In this document: positions 1 to 6,908 of the stretch, in pieces
How positions within the stretch are numbered: position 1 is the first letter of the stretch
Layout: the number at the start of each line of letters is the position of its first letter
From: Gammaproteobacteria bacterium
GTDB lineage: Bacteria > Pseudomonadota > Gammaproteobacteria > Pseudomonadales > Oleiphilaceae
Assembly: GCA_003695085.1 (NCBI GenBank)
Contig: RFIV01000240.1
Coordinates: 1 to 15,346, forward strand
Direction of reading: 5' to 3'
DNA: 15,346 nt
Translations under genes and position numbers: made by a program
Notes under the pieces: generated by a model
The model's database searches: none
What the model was told of the DNA's origin: nothing
Seen by the model: only the letters and a program-made list of their open reading frames with translations

Positions 1-2354
1 GATTTGCACTCGTCCATGCGACTGCGCGTCTGATCGCGTTCGTCCAGCAACTGTTCCCGGCGCTCACCCACAGCTTCCAGCCGCGCCACGGCCTCGTCCC
101 AGGCATTGCGTGCCACTTCCAGCGCCACGGCCAGGTCCTCTGCCTGCCCGGCCAGTTCTTCACGCTCCTCAATGATCTGAGAGCGGCGCTCGCGCATCTG
201 GTCGCACTTGGCCCGCAAGGCCTCCATCTGTGCCATCTGGCTGGCTTCATCACGCTGCGCACGCTGCAGAGCCTGCTCGGAACTCTGAAGGCGCTCACGC
301 AACTCTGCCCGGGCCTGCACCAACGCATCCCGCTCCACCTGGCAGGCCTCACGGTCATGCTCGAGTTGGCTGATCTGCAGACACACTGCATCCAGCCGTC
401 GCTTGCGTACCAGCAAGCTGTCATCCTGTGCCTGCCCGGAGCGAATGACCCACTCCCGCCCCACCTGATGACCTTCGGGCGTCACCCAGAACTCACCCGG
501 TCCCAGTGCGTCCCGCGCCCCCAGGGCGGCATCGAAATCGGCGGCCTTCCGGGCGCCCTGAAGCCAGTCCAATACCGCAGCCGGCGCCTTGACGGCTCGG
601 GCCAGTGCATCGTCCGGCCAGGATGTGCACGCTACGCCCTGCACACGACTCACCAGCCTGGCGCCAACCTCTGGCCAAACTGTTGGCCAATCTCCCTGCA
701 TCACCCTTGATTCACTCAGTCGCTGGCCGAGCACGGCCTCTACTGCCGCGTCCCAGCCCTCGCTCACCTCAACCTCGTCAAGCAGGCGCAGCAATTGAAT
801 ACCCGCAGCTTCGGCCCAGCGGCTCAGGCCATCTTCGTTCTTCGATTCGGACAGCAAGGTCTCCAGTGATGCGCGCTCGCCCTCCAACGCACTGAGCTGC
901 TGGTTCAGATCGGTCAACTGATCTGTCACCGACTCAAGGGCCTGTTCGTTGGCCAGCAACGCTTCACGCGCATCCTGCTGGAGTTGCCGGGAGGTCTGCA
1001 ATCGTTGTTGGCAGGCTTCAGCTTCCAGCTGTGCCTCGGCCAGGGCCGCTTCGGTTTCATCGAGAGCCAGCCCGGTCAGGGTCTCATCCATACGCTGACA
1101 TCGGCGCCTGAGATCATCGAGGCGTTGCTCCTGCTGTCGCACGTCTGCCTGAGCGCGCTCTGCGGCATGTTTCAGCTCACTGGTTTCAGCATTGAAGGTA
1201 TCCCAGCGTTCCTGCCAGGCCTGCATGGCCGCCTCGGCGTCTTCCAGTGCCAATGCCTTTTCTTCTTCAACGAAACGGCGCTCCTCCAGCTCAGGCTCCA
1301 GCTCAGCCAGCTCCTCCTGCAACTGAGACAGGGTCTCGCGCTCACGTACCTGCTCGGCAACCAGCTCGTCCAGCTGACGCGCCAGGGCTTCCTTGTCTGC
1401 TTCCAGTTGCTGGCGCCGTTCAGCCGCATGCTGAATCCTTTGCTCCAGCCGTGCCATGCGCGACTGCGTGTCAAAGTAGCGCTGCTGCGCTTCATCCAGC
1501 GCCCGGGACTGATCATCCTGCTCCTGCAGTCTCGCCTCGCGCTGGCCATCAAGCGTCAGCCGGGCATTGAGCTCGTCCTCCAGCCGGGCCTCCACCTCCT
1601 GCGTTGCGGCCTCTGCGGTGGCCACCTGCTCATCCAGTGCCGTCCACCGCAGGGCCGTCAGCCGTGCAGTCAAGGCGCGCTCATCCCCTTTCAGGGCCTT
1701 GTAACGCTCCGCATCCCGTGCCTGGCGGCGCAACTTCTCCAGCTGGCGATCCAGTTCTTCACGTACATCCCGGAGGCGCTCCAGGTTTTCCTGCGTACGA
1801 CGGATACGTGATTCAGTTTCCTTGCGACGTTCCTTGTACCGCGATATCCCCGCCGCCTCCTCGATAAAGACGCGCAATTCTTCGGGCTTGGACTCAATGA
1901 GCCTGGAAATCATGCCCTGCTCGATAATCGCATAGCTGCGCGGGCCCAGCCCGGTACCGAGAAACAGGTCTGTCACGTCCTTGCGGCGGCACTTGCTGCC
2001 GTTGAGAAAATACTGGGACTGGCCCTCACGCGTGACCCTGCGCTTCACGGAGATTTCCGAGAAGGCCGCATATTCGCCGACCAGCTTGCCCTGGGTGTTG
2101 TCGAAGATCAGCTCGATGCTTGCCTGCCCCACCGGCTTGCGTGCTGTCGAGCCATTGAAGATGACGTCGGTCATGGATTCACCGCGCAGGTGCTTGGCCG
2201 ATGACTCCCCCATGACCCAGCGTACGGCATCAATGATATTCGACTTGCCGCAACCATTGGGCCCGACAATCGCGGACATGTTGCTGGGAAAGCTGACGGT
2301 GGTCGGGTCCACGAAAGACTTGAACCCGGCCAGCTTGATGGCCTTGAGCCTCAT
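1..2354 (-). CDS. smc: Chromosome partition protein SMC, C-terminal part cut off by window edge
   Basis: Core ATPase of the SMC-ScpAB bacterial condensin, which compacts and segregates the chromosome. The first 784 codons lie in the window; the missing end should hold the rest of the second coiled-coil arm and the C-terminal head half with the signature and Walker B motifs. The protein begins MRLKAIKLAGFKSF. The Walker A motif GPNGCGKS is at residues 31-38, followed by the conserved stretch around MGESSAKHLRG and IEQG. A long heptad-rich coiled coil covers about residues 170-500, and a globular hinge (starting near EDGLSRWAEAAGI) about 505-650, after which the returning coiled coil starts. 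The frame is open throughout. The ATG at 2354 overlaps the stop of the upstream GntR gene (ATGA), so the two are co-transcribed and translationally coupled. It belongs to the SMC family, not MukB. Partners scpA and scpB lie about 4 kb away. Confidence 0.97.
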   Translation of the reverse strand, partial: MRLKAIKLAGFKSFVDPTTVSFPSNMSAIVGPNGCGKSNIIDAVRWVMGESSAKHLRGESMTDVIFNGSTARKPVGQASIELIFDNTQGKLVGEYAAFSEISVKRRVTREGQSQYFLNGSKCRRKDVTDLFLGTGLGPRSYAIIEQGMISRLIESKPEELRVFIEEAAGISRYKERRKETESRIRRTQENLERLRDVREELDRQLEKLRRQARDAERYKALKGDERALTARLTALRWTALDEQVATAEAATQEVEARLEDELNARLTLDGQREARLQEQDDQSRALDEAQQRYFDTQSRMARLEQRIQHAAERRQQLEADKEALARQLDELVAEQVRERETLSQLQEELAELEPELEERRFVEEEKALALEDAEAAMQAWQERWDTFNAETSELKHAAERAQADVRQQEQRLDDLRRRCQRMDETLTGLALDETEAALAEAQLEAEACQQRLQTSRQLQQDAREALLANEQALESVTDQLTDLNQQLSALEGERASLETLLSESKNEDGLSRWAEAAGIQLLRLLDEVEVSEGWDAAVEAVLGQRLSESRVMQGDWPTVWPEVGARLVSRVQGVACTSWPDDALARAVKAPAAVLDWLQGARKAADFDAALGARDALGPGEFWVTPEGHQVGREWVIRSGQAQDDSLLVRKRRLDAVCLQISQLEHDREACQVERDALVQARAELRERLQSSEQALQRAQRDEASQMAQMEALRAKCDQMRERRSQIIEEREELAGQAEDLAVALEVARNAWDEAVARLEAVGERREQLLDERDQTRSRMDECK

Positions 2355-3055
2355 GGCGCTGGCCGGCCTCCGCTGGCCATATCCGCCATCGGTGGATCGC
2401 CAGCCAGAACCCCGAGAATCAGTGCACGCTGATCTTTGGCAAAACGGGCAATCAGCGTCTCGGCCTCACGCATATCCTGCTCCTGGACTGCCTTGACGAT
2501 ATGATTGAAGAATTGCATGGAGCGGAACAGCTCTTCCGGTTTTTGCCTCATCGCCAGATAGTAGGTGCGGCTGATGGCGGGGCGCAAATTGTCCAGTGTG
2601 TCCTTGAGATAGGGATTGGCGACCCGTGGGTAGCACAACTCCATCAGCTCGAAACCAGCCTCAATGATAGCCGCGATATCAGGCTCCTCGGCCAGCACCA
2701 GCTTGTTGATGCGCTGCAACTGATTGACGAGCGGCACGATATCCGTTTCGTCCCAGCGGGTCATGAACCGCGTGACCAACAGCTTGAGCAACACTTCGTA
2801 CATGTCGTACAGGGCCACCACGTGCTCGGCTGTCAGGTACGACACGGCCGCCCCTCGCCGGGGAAAGATATCGACCAGATAACGCCGCTCGAGAATCAGC
2901 AACGCCTCGCGGACGGATCCGCGACTGACCTGCAACTCGGAGGCGATGCGCATCTCCTGTATGCGCTCACCCGCTTGCAATTGTCCGGTGATGATCTGCC
3001 GCCCTACATGCTGGGCAATCTGTTCTGCCAGACTCTCCGGCGCCTGAAACTGCAT
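2351..3055 (-). CDS. GntR-family (FadR/FCD subfamily) transcriptional regulator
   Basis: DNA-binding regulator of 234 residues. Residues 8-72 form the GntR winged helix (core LQVSRGSVREALLILER), and about 85-215 are an all-helical FCD-type effector domain. The ATG at 3055 is preferred over an in-frame GTG at 3067: GAGGTG sits about 9 nt before the ATG but abuts the GTG. The gene is divergent from alkB and overlaps smc by 4 bp, the same arrangement as PA1526 between alkB2 and smc in P. aeruginosa. It probably represses alkB, and perhaps itself, through palindromes in the shared intergenic region; that is inference. The usual FCD metal ligands look substituted: the family's DxxFH motif reads EAGFE here, and the later His positions align with Phe. 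The effector is therefore unlikely to be a metal-bound carboxylate. A fatty acid, alkanol or acyl-CoA would suit the neighbour but is unproven. Confidence 0.93.
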   Translation of the reverse strand: MQFQAPESLAEQIAQHVGRQIITGQLQAGERIQEMRIASELQVSRGSVREALLILERRYLVDIFPRRGAAVSYLTAEHVVALYDMYEVLLKLLVTRFMTRWDETDIVPLVNQLQRINKLVLAEEPDIAAIIEAGFELMELCYPRVANPYLKDTLDNLRPAISRTYYLAMRQKPEELFRSMQFFNHIVKAVQEQDMREAETLIARFAKDQRALILGVLAGDPPMADMASGGRPAP

Positions 3056-3085
3056 GGATACACCCACCTCACTCTTTGTGCCCGC

Positions 3086-3094
3086 ATTCTATCA
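3086..3094 (-). promoter_or_regulatory. Candidate extended -10 promoter of the GntR-smc operon
   Basis: On the minus strand the sequence reads TGATAGAAT: an extended -10 TGn followed by TAGAAT (5/6 match to TATAAT), with its 3' end about 30 nt before the regulator ATG. No good -35 lies 16-18 bp upstream, which is typical of extended -10 promoters. It is the only convincing promoter seen for this operon. Confidence 0.4.
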
Positions 3095-3118
3095 CAGCCC
3101 CGATGAAACACACGCCTG

Positions 3119-3134
3119 ACAACTTCATTGTTGT
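3119..3134. promoter_or_regulatory. Inverted repeat ACAAC-N6-GTTGT, possible second operator
   Basis: A perfect 5+5 bp inverted repeat with a 6-nt spacer directly abuts the operator-like palindrome at 3135-3147. It lies upstream of both divergent promoters. It could be an accessory site for the GntR-family protein or another regulator. The half-sites are short, so chance is a real alternative. Confidence 0.3.
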
Positions 3135-3168
3135 ATTGTTTGACAATCTTACAGTTTAAGCCTTTAAT
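3135..3168 (+). promoter_or_regulatory. alkB promoter with overlapping FadR-type operator
   Basis: A near-consensus sigma-70 promoter: -35 TTGACA (3140-3145, 6/6), a 17-bp spacer, and -10 TTTAAT (3163-3168, 5/6). Transcription should start near 3175, about 30 nt before the alkB ATG. The -35 is embedded in the perfect palindrome ATTGT-TTG-ACAAT (3135-3147). That fits the geometry TnGT-N3-ACnA typical of FadR-subfamily GntR operators, so binding there would block RNA polymerase. The nearest candidate binder is the divergent GntR-family gene. Confidence 0.7.
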
Positions 3169-3205
3169 GATGACATAAGACAAAAACAAAGAGAGGAGCT
3201 CACCG

Positions 3206-4321
3206 ATGCTTGCTGCAATTCCCTCATCCACGATGATCCACATCAAAAAATACGCCTATATGCTCTTTGCCCTGCCCATGGCCTTTCCGCTTATCAGCTG
3301 GTGGGCCGCCCGGGAATGGGGCCATCTGAACCTGTTTGCCTGGGGTACGGTACTCTTTGTTTTTGGTGTGGTGCCGATACTGGATGCGCTGCTCGGTCAG
3401 GATCCTGCCAATCCGGACGAGGCCAGTCAGGTCCCCCAAATGGAACAGGAGATGTACTACCGTCTGCTGACCCTGGCATTTGTGCCAGGCTATCTGGCGC
3501 TGATTCTCTGGGGCGCGCACATTTTTACCACCGCGCCGTTCAGTACGGTCGGAGCCGTTGGCTGGCTGATGTCCGTGGGGACCGTGGGCGGGCTGGCGAT
3601 CACCGTGGCACATGAGCTCATACACAAGGACACCCGCTATGAGCAGTGGGTCGGCGGCATTCTGCTCTCCATGATCTGTTACGGTGGCTTCAAGGTGGAG
3701 CATCTTCGGGGCCATCATGTGAATGTCTCGACGCCCGAAGATGCCTCCTCGGCCCGCTATAACCAGTCCTTGTATGCGTTCCTGCCACATGCCTATCTGC
3801 ACAACTTCCTCAATGCCTGGAAGCTTCAGAAGGCACACCTGGCACGCAAGGGGTTGAGCCTGTGGTCCCTGAAGAACGAGCTGATCTGGTGGTATGCGCT
3901 GTCGGCCGCGTGGCTGGTGCTGTTTTCCGTGCTGTGGGGCTGGAAGGGGGCGATGTTCTTCCTCGGCCAGGCCTTTGTATCCTTTACGCTGCTTGAAATC
4001 GTCAACTATCTGGAACACTACGGTCTGCACCGGCGCAAACTGCCGAATGGGCGCTATGAACGCACCCGGCCCGAGCACTCCTGGAACAGCAATCACCTGC
4101 TGTCGAACCTGTTCCTCTTCCACCTGCAGCGTCACAGCGATCACCATGCCTATGCAAAACGCCGCTATCAGGTTTTGCGCCACCATGACACTGCGCCTCA
4201 GCTGCCTGCTGGGTATCCCACCATGGTTCTTCTGGCGCTGATTCCCCCGCTGTGGAAGCGCGTGATGAACCCGCGCGTGGAGGCCTACTATCAGGGGGAA
4301 CTGGATCAGTTGACGCCTTGA
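3206..4321 (+). CDS. alkB2: Alkane 1-monooxygenase (AlkB2-type integral-membrane di-iron hydroxylase)
   Basis: Hydroxylates the terminal carbon of n-alkanes in the inner membrane, using O2 and electrons from rubredoxin and rubredoxin reductase (neither encoded here). At 371 residues it is slightly shorter than GPo1 AlkB (about 401). All family histidine boxes are present: HELIH (136-140), HLRGHH (166-171), the signature NYLEHYGL (267-274) and LQRHSDHH (307-314). Several hydrophobic membrane segments are visible, for example about 18-34, 42-62, 87-107 and 112-132. GAGGAG lies 8-9 nt before the ATG. At the chain-length gate, Trp55 of GPo1 AlkB aligns with Val52, a smaller side chain that suggests access for longer alkanes. 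The gene stands alone between its own promoter and terminator. The symbol rests on the conserved linkage to a GntR gene and smc. Confidence 0.95.
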   Translation: MLAAIPSSTMIHIKKYAYMLFALPMAFPLISWWAAREWGHLNLFAWGTVLFVFGVVPILDALLGQDPANPDEASQVPQMEQEMYYRLLTLAFVPGYLALILWGAHIFTTAPFSTVGAVGWLMSVGTVGGLAITVAHELIHKDTRYEQWVGGILLSMICYGGFKVEHLRGHHVNVSTPEDASSARYNQSLYAFLPHAYLHNFLNAWKLQKAHLARKGLSLWSLKNELIWWYALSAAWLVLFSVLWGWKGAMFFLGQAFVSFTLLEIVNYLEHYGLHRRKLPNGRYERTRPEHSWNSNHLLSNLFLFHLQRHSDHHAYAKRRYQVLRHHDTAPQLPAGYPTMVLLALIPPLWKRVMNPRVEAYYQGELDQLTP

Positions 4322-4350
4322 TCCGGGCGCCTTTCACCGCCGCCGAACAT

Positions 4351-4373
4351 GGGGTGCATCCGCACCCCTTTTT
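4351..4373 (+). terminator. Rho-independent terminator after alkB
   Basis: GGGGTGC (4351-4357), loop ATCC, GCACCCC (4362-4368), then five T (4369-4373). This is a perfect 7-bp GC-rich stem with a tetraloop and U-tract, 30 nt after the alkB stop. It insulates the diguanylate cyclase gene from alkB transcription. Confidence 0.9.
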
Positions 4374-4379
4374 CATGCG

Positions 4380-4432
4380 TCAAATATCCGTCAAGAGCAC
4401 GCAAGACCGGTCACTCCTTGCCGGATATTTGA
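4380..4432. repeat. Long bulged inverted repeat upstream of the GGDEF gene
   Basis: TCAAATATCCG (4380-4390) pairs perfectly with CGGATATTTGA (4422-4432). Directly inside the right arm, CTTGC (4417-4421) pairs with GCAAG (4401-4405) after a 10-nt bulge on the left. The result is a 16-bp discontinuous stem with an 11-nt apical loop. The palindrome GACCGGTC (4405-4412) runs from the last base of the left inner arm into that loop. There is no U-tract, and the alkB terminator just precedes it, so it is not a simple terminator. It could be a regulator-binding site (for example an enhancer site), a structured element or a mobile-element remnant. Confidence 0.6.
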
Positions 4433-4466
4433 ACTCATCATTTTGTTTTAATTGCTTTTTATTGAT

Positions 4467-4483
4467 TTGGCATACACTTCGCT
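4467..4483 (+). promoter_or_regulatory. Possible sigma-54 (-24/-12) promoter of the GGDEF gene
   Basis: The segment reads TTGGCATACACTTCGCT. GG (4469-4470) and GC (4481-4482) are separated by exactly 10 nt, as sigma-54 requires. The -24 half TTGGCA matches well; the -12 half TCGCT has one mismatch to TTGCT. An A/T-rich run (about 4433-4468), suitable for IHF or an UP element, lies between it and the inverted repeat at 4380-4432. No good sigma-70 pair is visible here (TTGATT with TAATAC is weak). The motif is short, so this is a hypothesis. Confidence 0.35.
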
Positions 4484-4519
4484 TAATACCGGTCAGAAGC
4501 AGTGATTGGAGTCAGCGAA

Positions 4520-5467
4520 ATGACACAGCGCCAACCGGAAAGCCCGAACAACACACAGAAAGTCGTTGCGTTCAGCAGCACCCTGACAGCGGCCAGCCAG
4601 CCGGCTCTGGAGCCCTTGGAGCGTCTGCAACTGACACTGATGCAAAAGCTGCAACGGACCCTGGTGCTGGAAGAAGTGATCAGCATTTTCGCTGAGGCGG
4701 CCGGCAAGGTGGTGCCCCATGACAGCTACTGCTATCTGTTCCGGGATCTGACCATTCGGGAAACACACCCACAGCGCGCTTCGCACAACGCCCGATACAA
4801 CCTCACGCTTGAGGATCAGTATCTTGGCGAGATGGTGTTCTATCGTCAGAGCCGCTTCACCGAGGACGAGTTGAGCCTGCTTGAAACCCTGCTGGGTGTG
4901 CTGGTCTATCCGCTGCGAAACGTGCTGGCCTATCAGGATGCCATCAATGCAGCCATGACGGATGCCCTGACAGGTGTAGGCAACAAGCGCGCCTTCGATT
5001 ACAACCTGCACCGTGAAGTCGCACTGACCCGTCGCTATCGCACCGATCTGTCCCTGATCATGTTTGACGTCGACTGGTTCAAGCGCATCAACGACACCTA
5101 TGGACATGCCGCGGGCGACGAAATTCTGCAGGAAATGGCCAATCTGATCCGCGACAACCTGCGCCAGACGGACCAGTGTTTCCGCTTCGGTGGCGAAGAA
5201 TTCGTGGTGATCCTTGGAAAGACGAACCTGCCCCAGGCTCGCCTGGTGGCCGAGCGGCTGCGCACGGCTGTCGCCAATCACACGTTCCTTGAAGGTCGGG
5301 AGAATATCCGTGCCAGCATCAGCATTGGTGTCGCGCATCTGCAGCCAGGCGACACGCGTGACACGCTGCTCAAGCGTGCCGATGACGCGCTGTATGCCGC
5401 CAAGCGCGCAGGGCGCAACCGCGTCATGGCCGAGGGTGCCCAATCACGGGCAGCCGATCAGCTCTGA
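4520..5467 (+). CDS. Diguanylate cyclase with N-terminal GAF-like domain
   Basis: Probably converts two GTP to cyclic di-GMP, the second messenger that favours attachment and biofilm. The 315-residue protein has no signal peptide or membrane segment, so it is cytoplasmic. Residues about 33-138 resemble a GAF sensor domain, ending in the helix FTEDELSLLETLLGVLVYPL. Residues about 145-305 are a GGDEF domain, with DALTGVGNKRAFD near its start, metal-binding FDVD (182-185), the active site GGEEF (224-228) and the inhibitory-site RxxD as RQTD (215-218), 5 residues upstream. Catalysis and product inhibition should both be intact. The ATG at 4520 is chosen over the in-frame GTG at 4502 because GGAG lies 8 nt upstream. 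Its end overlaps the convergent rluB by 10 bp. The GAF ligand is unknown. Confidence 0.92.
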   Translation: MTQRQPESPNNTQKVVAFSSTLTAASQPALEPLERLQLTLMQKLQRTLVLEEVISIFAEAAGKVVPHDSYCYLFRDLTIRETHPQRASHNARYNLTLEDQYLGEMVFYRQSRFTEDELSLLETLLGVLVYPLRNVLAYQDAINAAMTDALTGVGNKRAFDYNLHREVALTRRYRTDLSLIMFDVDWFKRINDTYGHAAGDEILQEMANLIRDNLRQTDQCFRFGGEEFVVILGKTNLPQARLVAERLRTAVANHTFLEGRENIRASISIGVAHLQPGDTRDTLLKRADDALYAAKRAGRNRVMAEGAQSRAADQL

Positions 5468-6309
5468 CGCTTGCGGCGGGTCGGCGCACCCGCTGCCCGA
5501 CGTTTGTGCCGGGCATCCTTGAGACGGGTTTTCTCATCAAAGGCGCGCGTCTGTTTGGGTGGCAGTCCTGCCATTTCGTACAACACGTTCAGATCCTGCT
5601 GACGCATCCACTCCCATTGCCCGACCTTGATGCGTGAGGGCAAGAAGATGAAACCATAACGCACGCGCTTGAGCCGGTTGACGACCAGCCCCTGGGACTC
5701 CCAGATACGCCTGACTTCGCGATTGCGCCCCTCACGCAGGGTAACGTGATACCAGTGGTTGGCACCACTGCCCCCGGCATCCGAAATATCAGTGAAGCGG
5801 GCCATGCAGTCCTCAAGCAACACCCCCTCCTTCATGCGCGCAAGGGTGTCCTCATCTGCAACGCCAAGCACACGCACTGCATACTCGCGATCAATGCCGG
5901 TGGACGGATGCATCAACCGGTTGGCAAGTTCTCCGTCCGTTGTAAAAATCAGCAGCCCGGTCGTATTGATATCCAGTCGCCCGACTGAGATCCAGCGCCC
6001 CACAGGAGGTCGCGGCAGGCGATCAAAAACGGTCGGACGCCCCTCCGGATCATTTCGGGTCGTCACTTCCCCTTCCGGCTTGTTGTACACCAGCGCGTAG
6101 ACCGGTGCTTCTTCTTCCTGCCTGACGGGGCGGCCATCCACCGCAATCTTGTCAGCGGGTGACACTCGCATGCCCAGCTGTGCAGGGCGCCCATTCACCT
6201 GAATGCGGCCGTCAGCAATCCAGCGCTCGGCCTCGCGACGGGAACAGATGCCCAGACGTGCCAGGACTTTTTGCAGTTTTTCGGTACTGCCATCCACTTG
6301 ATGTGTCAT
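5458..6309 (-). CDS. rluB: 23S rRNA pseudouridine(2605) synthase RluB
   Basis: Isomerises a uridine of helix 93 of 23S rRNA to pseudouridine. An S4 RNA-binding domain covers residues about 10-70 (LQKVLARLGICSRREAERWI), followed by an RsuA/RluB-type catalytic domain. The motif GRLDINTTGLL carries the catalytic Asp at 113. A basic tail (about 255-283, many Lys/Arg) ends the 283 residues, as in other RluB proteins. RluE and RluF are alternatives, but the scpB-rluB linkage and the length favour RluB. The start at 6309 has GAGGA about 6 nt upstream, which straddles the scpB stop, 8 nt before rluB. It is the last gene of the trpS-scpA-scpB-rluB operon. Its 3' end overlaps the convergent cyclase gene by 10 bp, and no terminator is visible. 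Confidence 0.95.
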   Translation of the reverse strand: MTHQVDGSTEKLQKVLARLGICSRREAERWIADGRIQVNGRPAQLGMRVSPADKIAVDGRPVRQEEEAPVYALVYNKPEGEVTTRNDPEGRPTVFDRLPRPPVGRWISVGRLDINTTGLLIFTTDGELANRLMHPSTGIDREYAVRVLGVADEDTLARMKEGVLLEDCMARFTDISDAGGSGANHWYHVTLREGRNREVRRIWESQGLVVNRLKRVRYGFIFLPSRIKVGQWEWMRQQDLNVLYEMAGLPPKQTRAFDEKTRLKDARHKRRAAGAPTRRKRQS

Positions 6310-6317
6310 AAGATTCC

Positions 6318-6908
6318 TCAGGATTCGGTTGGCTCGGCTTCGGTTTCAGCCTGTTCACCGAACAGTTCACGGGCCAGTTGCTCCGGATCACGCAGCTCGG
6401 CCAGCGGGGGCAACTCATCAAGCCCCTTGAGATTAAAATAGTCCAGAAAGTGGCGGGTCGTGGCGTAAATTGCCGGTCGACCGGGAACATCCTTGTGCCC
6501 CACAACACGCACCCAACCGTGGTCAAGCAAGGTACGCATGATGTTGCTGCTGACCGCCACGCCACGCACATCCTCGATCTCGCCTCGGGTAACCGGCTGG
6601 CGATAGGCGATAATGGCCAGCGTTTCGAGAAAGGCCCGGCTGTAACGCTGCGGCTTTTCCTGTTCCAGCTGTTGCACCCACCCGGCGTACGCCTGACGCA
6701 CCTGAAAACGGTAGCCCGACGCCACCTCGATCAGTTCAAGAGCGCCCGACTGATACCGCGCCTGCAACTGTTCCAGGGCTTCTCGCACGGCCTTTCGGGT
6801 CACGTCCTGGCGGGCACTGACTGCATCCACCATGGCGTCCAGGGACAAGGGGGCGTCAGATGCAAAAATCAGTGCCTCCAGCACCACATCAAGCGTCGGT
6901 TGCGTCAT
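6318..6908 (-). CDS. scpB: Segregation and condensation protein ScpB
   Basis: Winged-helix (kite) subunit that dimerises and binds ScpA in the SMC-ScpAB condensin. The protein has 196 residues. The family block AFLETLAIIAYRQPVTRGEI is at 92-111 and PGRPAIYATT at 142-151. An acidic Glu-rich tail ends the protein. The ATG at 6908 is preferred over the one at 6932 because GAGGAG lies about 9 nt upstream and the family start is the motif LDVVLEALIF. This gives a 20-bp overlap with scpA, implying translational coupling and stoichiometric synthesis. Confidence 0.95.
   Translation of the reverse strand: MTQPTLDVVLEALIFASDAPLSLDAMVDAVSARQDVTRKAVREALEQLQARYQSGALELIEVASGYRFQVRQAYAGWVQQLEQEKPQRYSRAFLETLAIIAYRQPVTRGEIEDVRGVAVSSNIMRTLLDHGWVRVVGHKDVPGRPAIYATTRHFLDYFNLKGLDELPPLAELRDPEQLARELFGEQAETEAEPTES

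Noticed and set aside
984..1811. 275-codon + strand frame inside smc, rich in Leu and Gln
   Set aside because: It is the reverse reading of the SMC coiled coil; the smc frame is continuous and conserved through this stretch.
3091..3119. TTGTCA paired with TAGAAT as a standard promoter for the GntR gene
   Set aside because: The spacing is about 25 bp, too long for sigma-70; an extended -10 reading is preferred.
3224..4186. 320-codon open frame antisense to alkB
   Set aside because: The alkB frame carries all histidine boxes; the antisense product is low-complexity and has no supporting ribosome site.
4484..4489. TAATAC with TTGATT as a sigma-70 promoter of the cyclase gene
   Set aside because: The -10 matches only 3 of 6 positions with a 16-bp spacer; it is kept only as an alternative to the sigma-54 idea.
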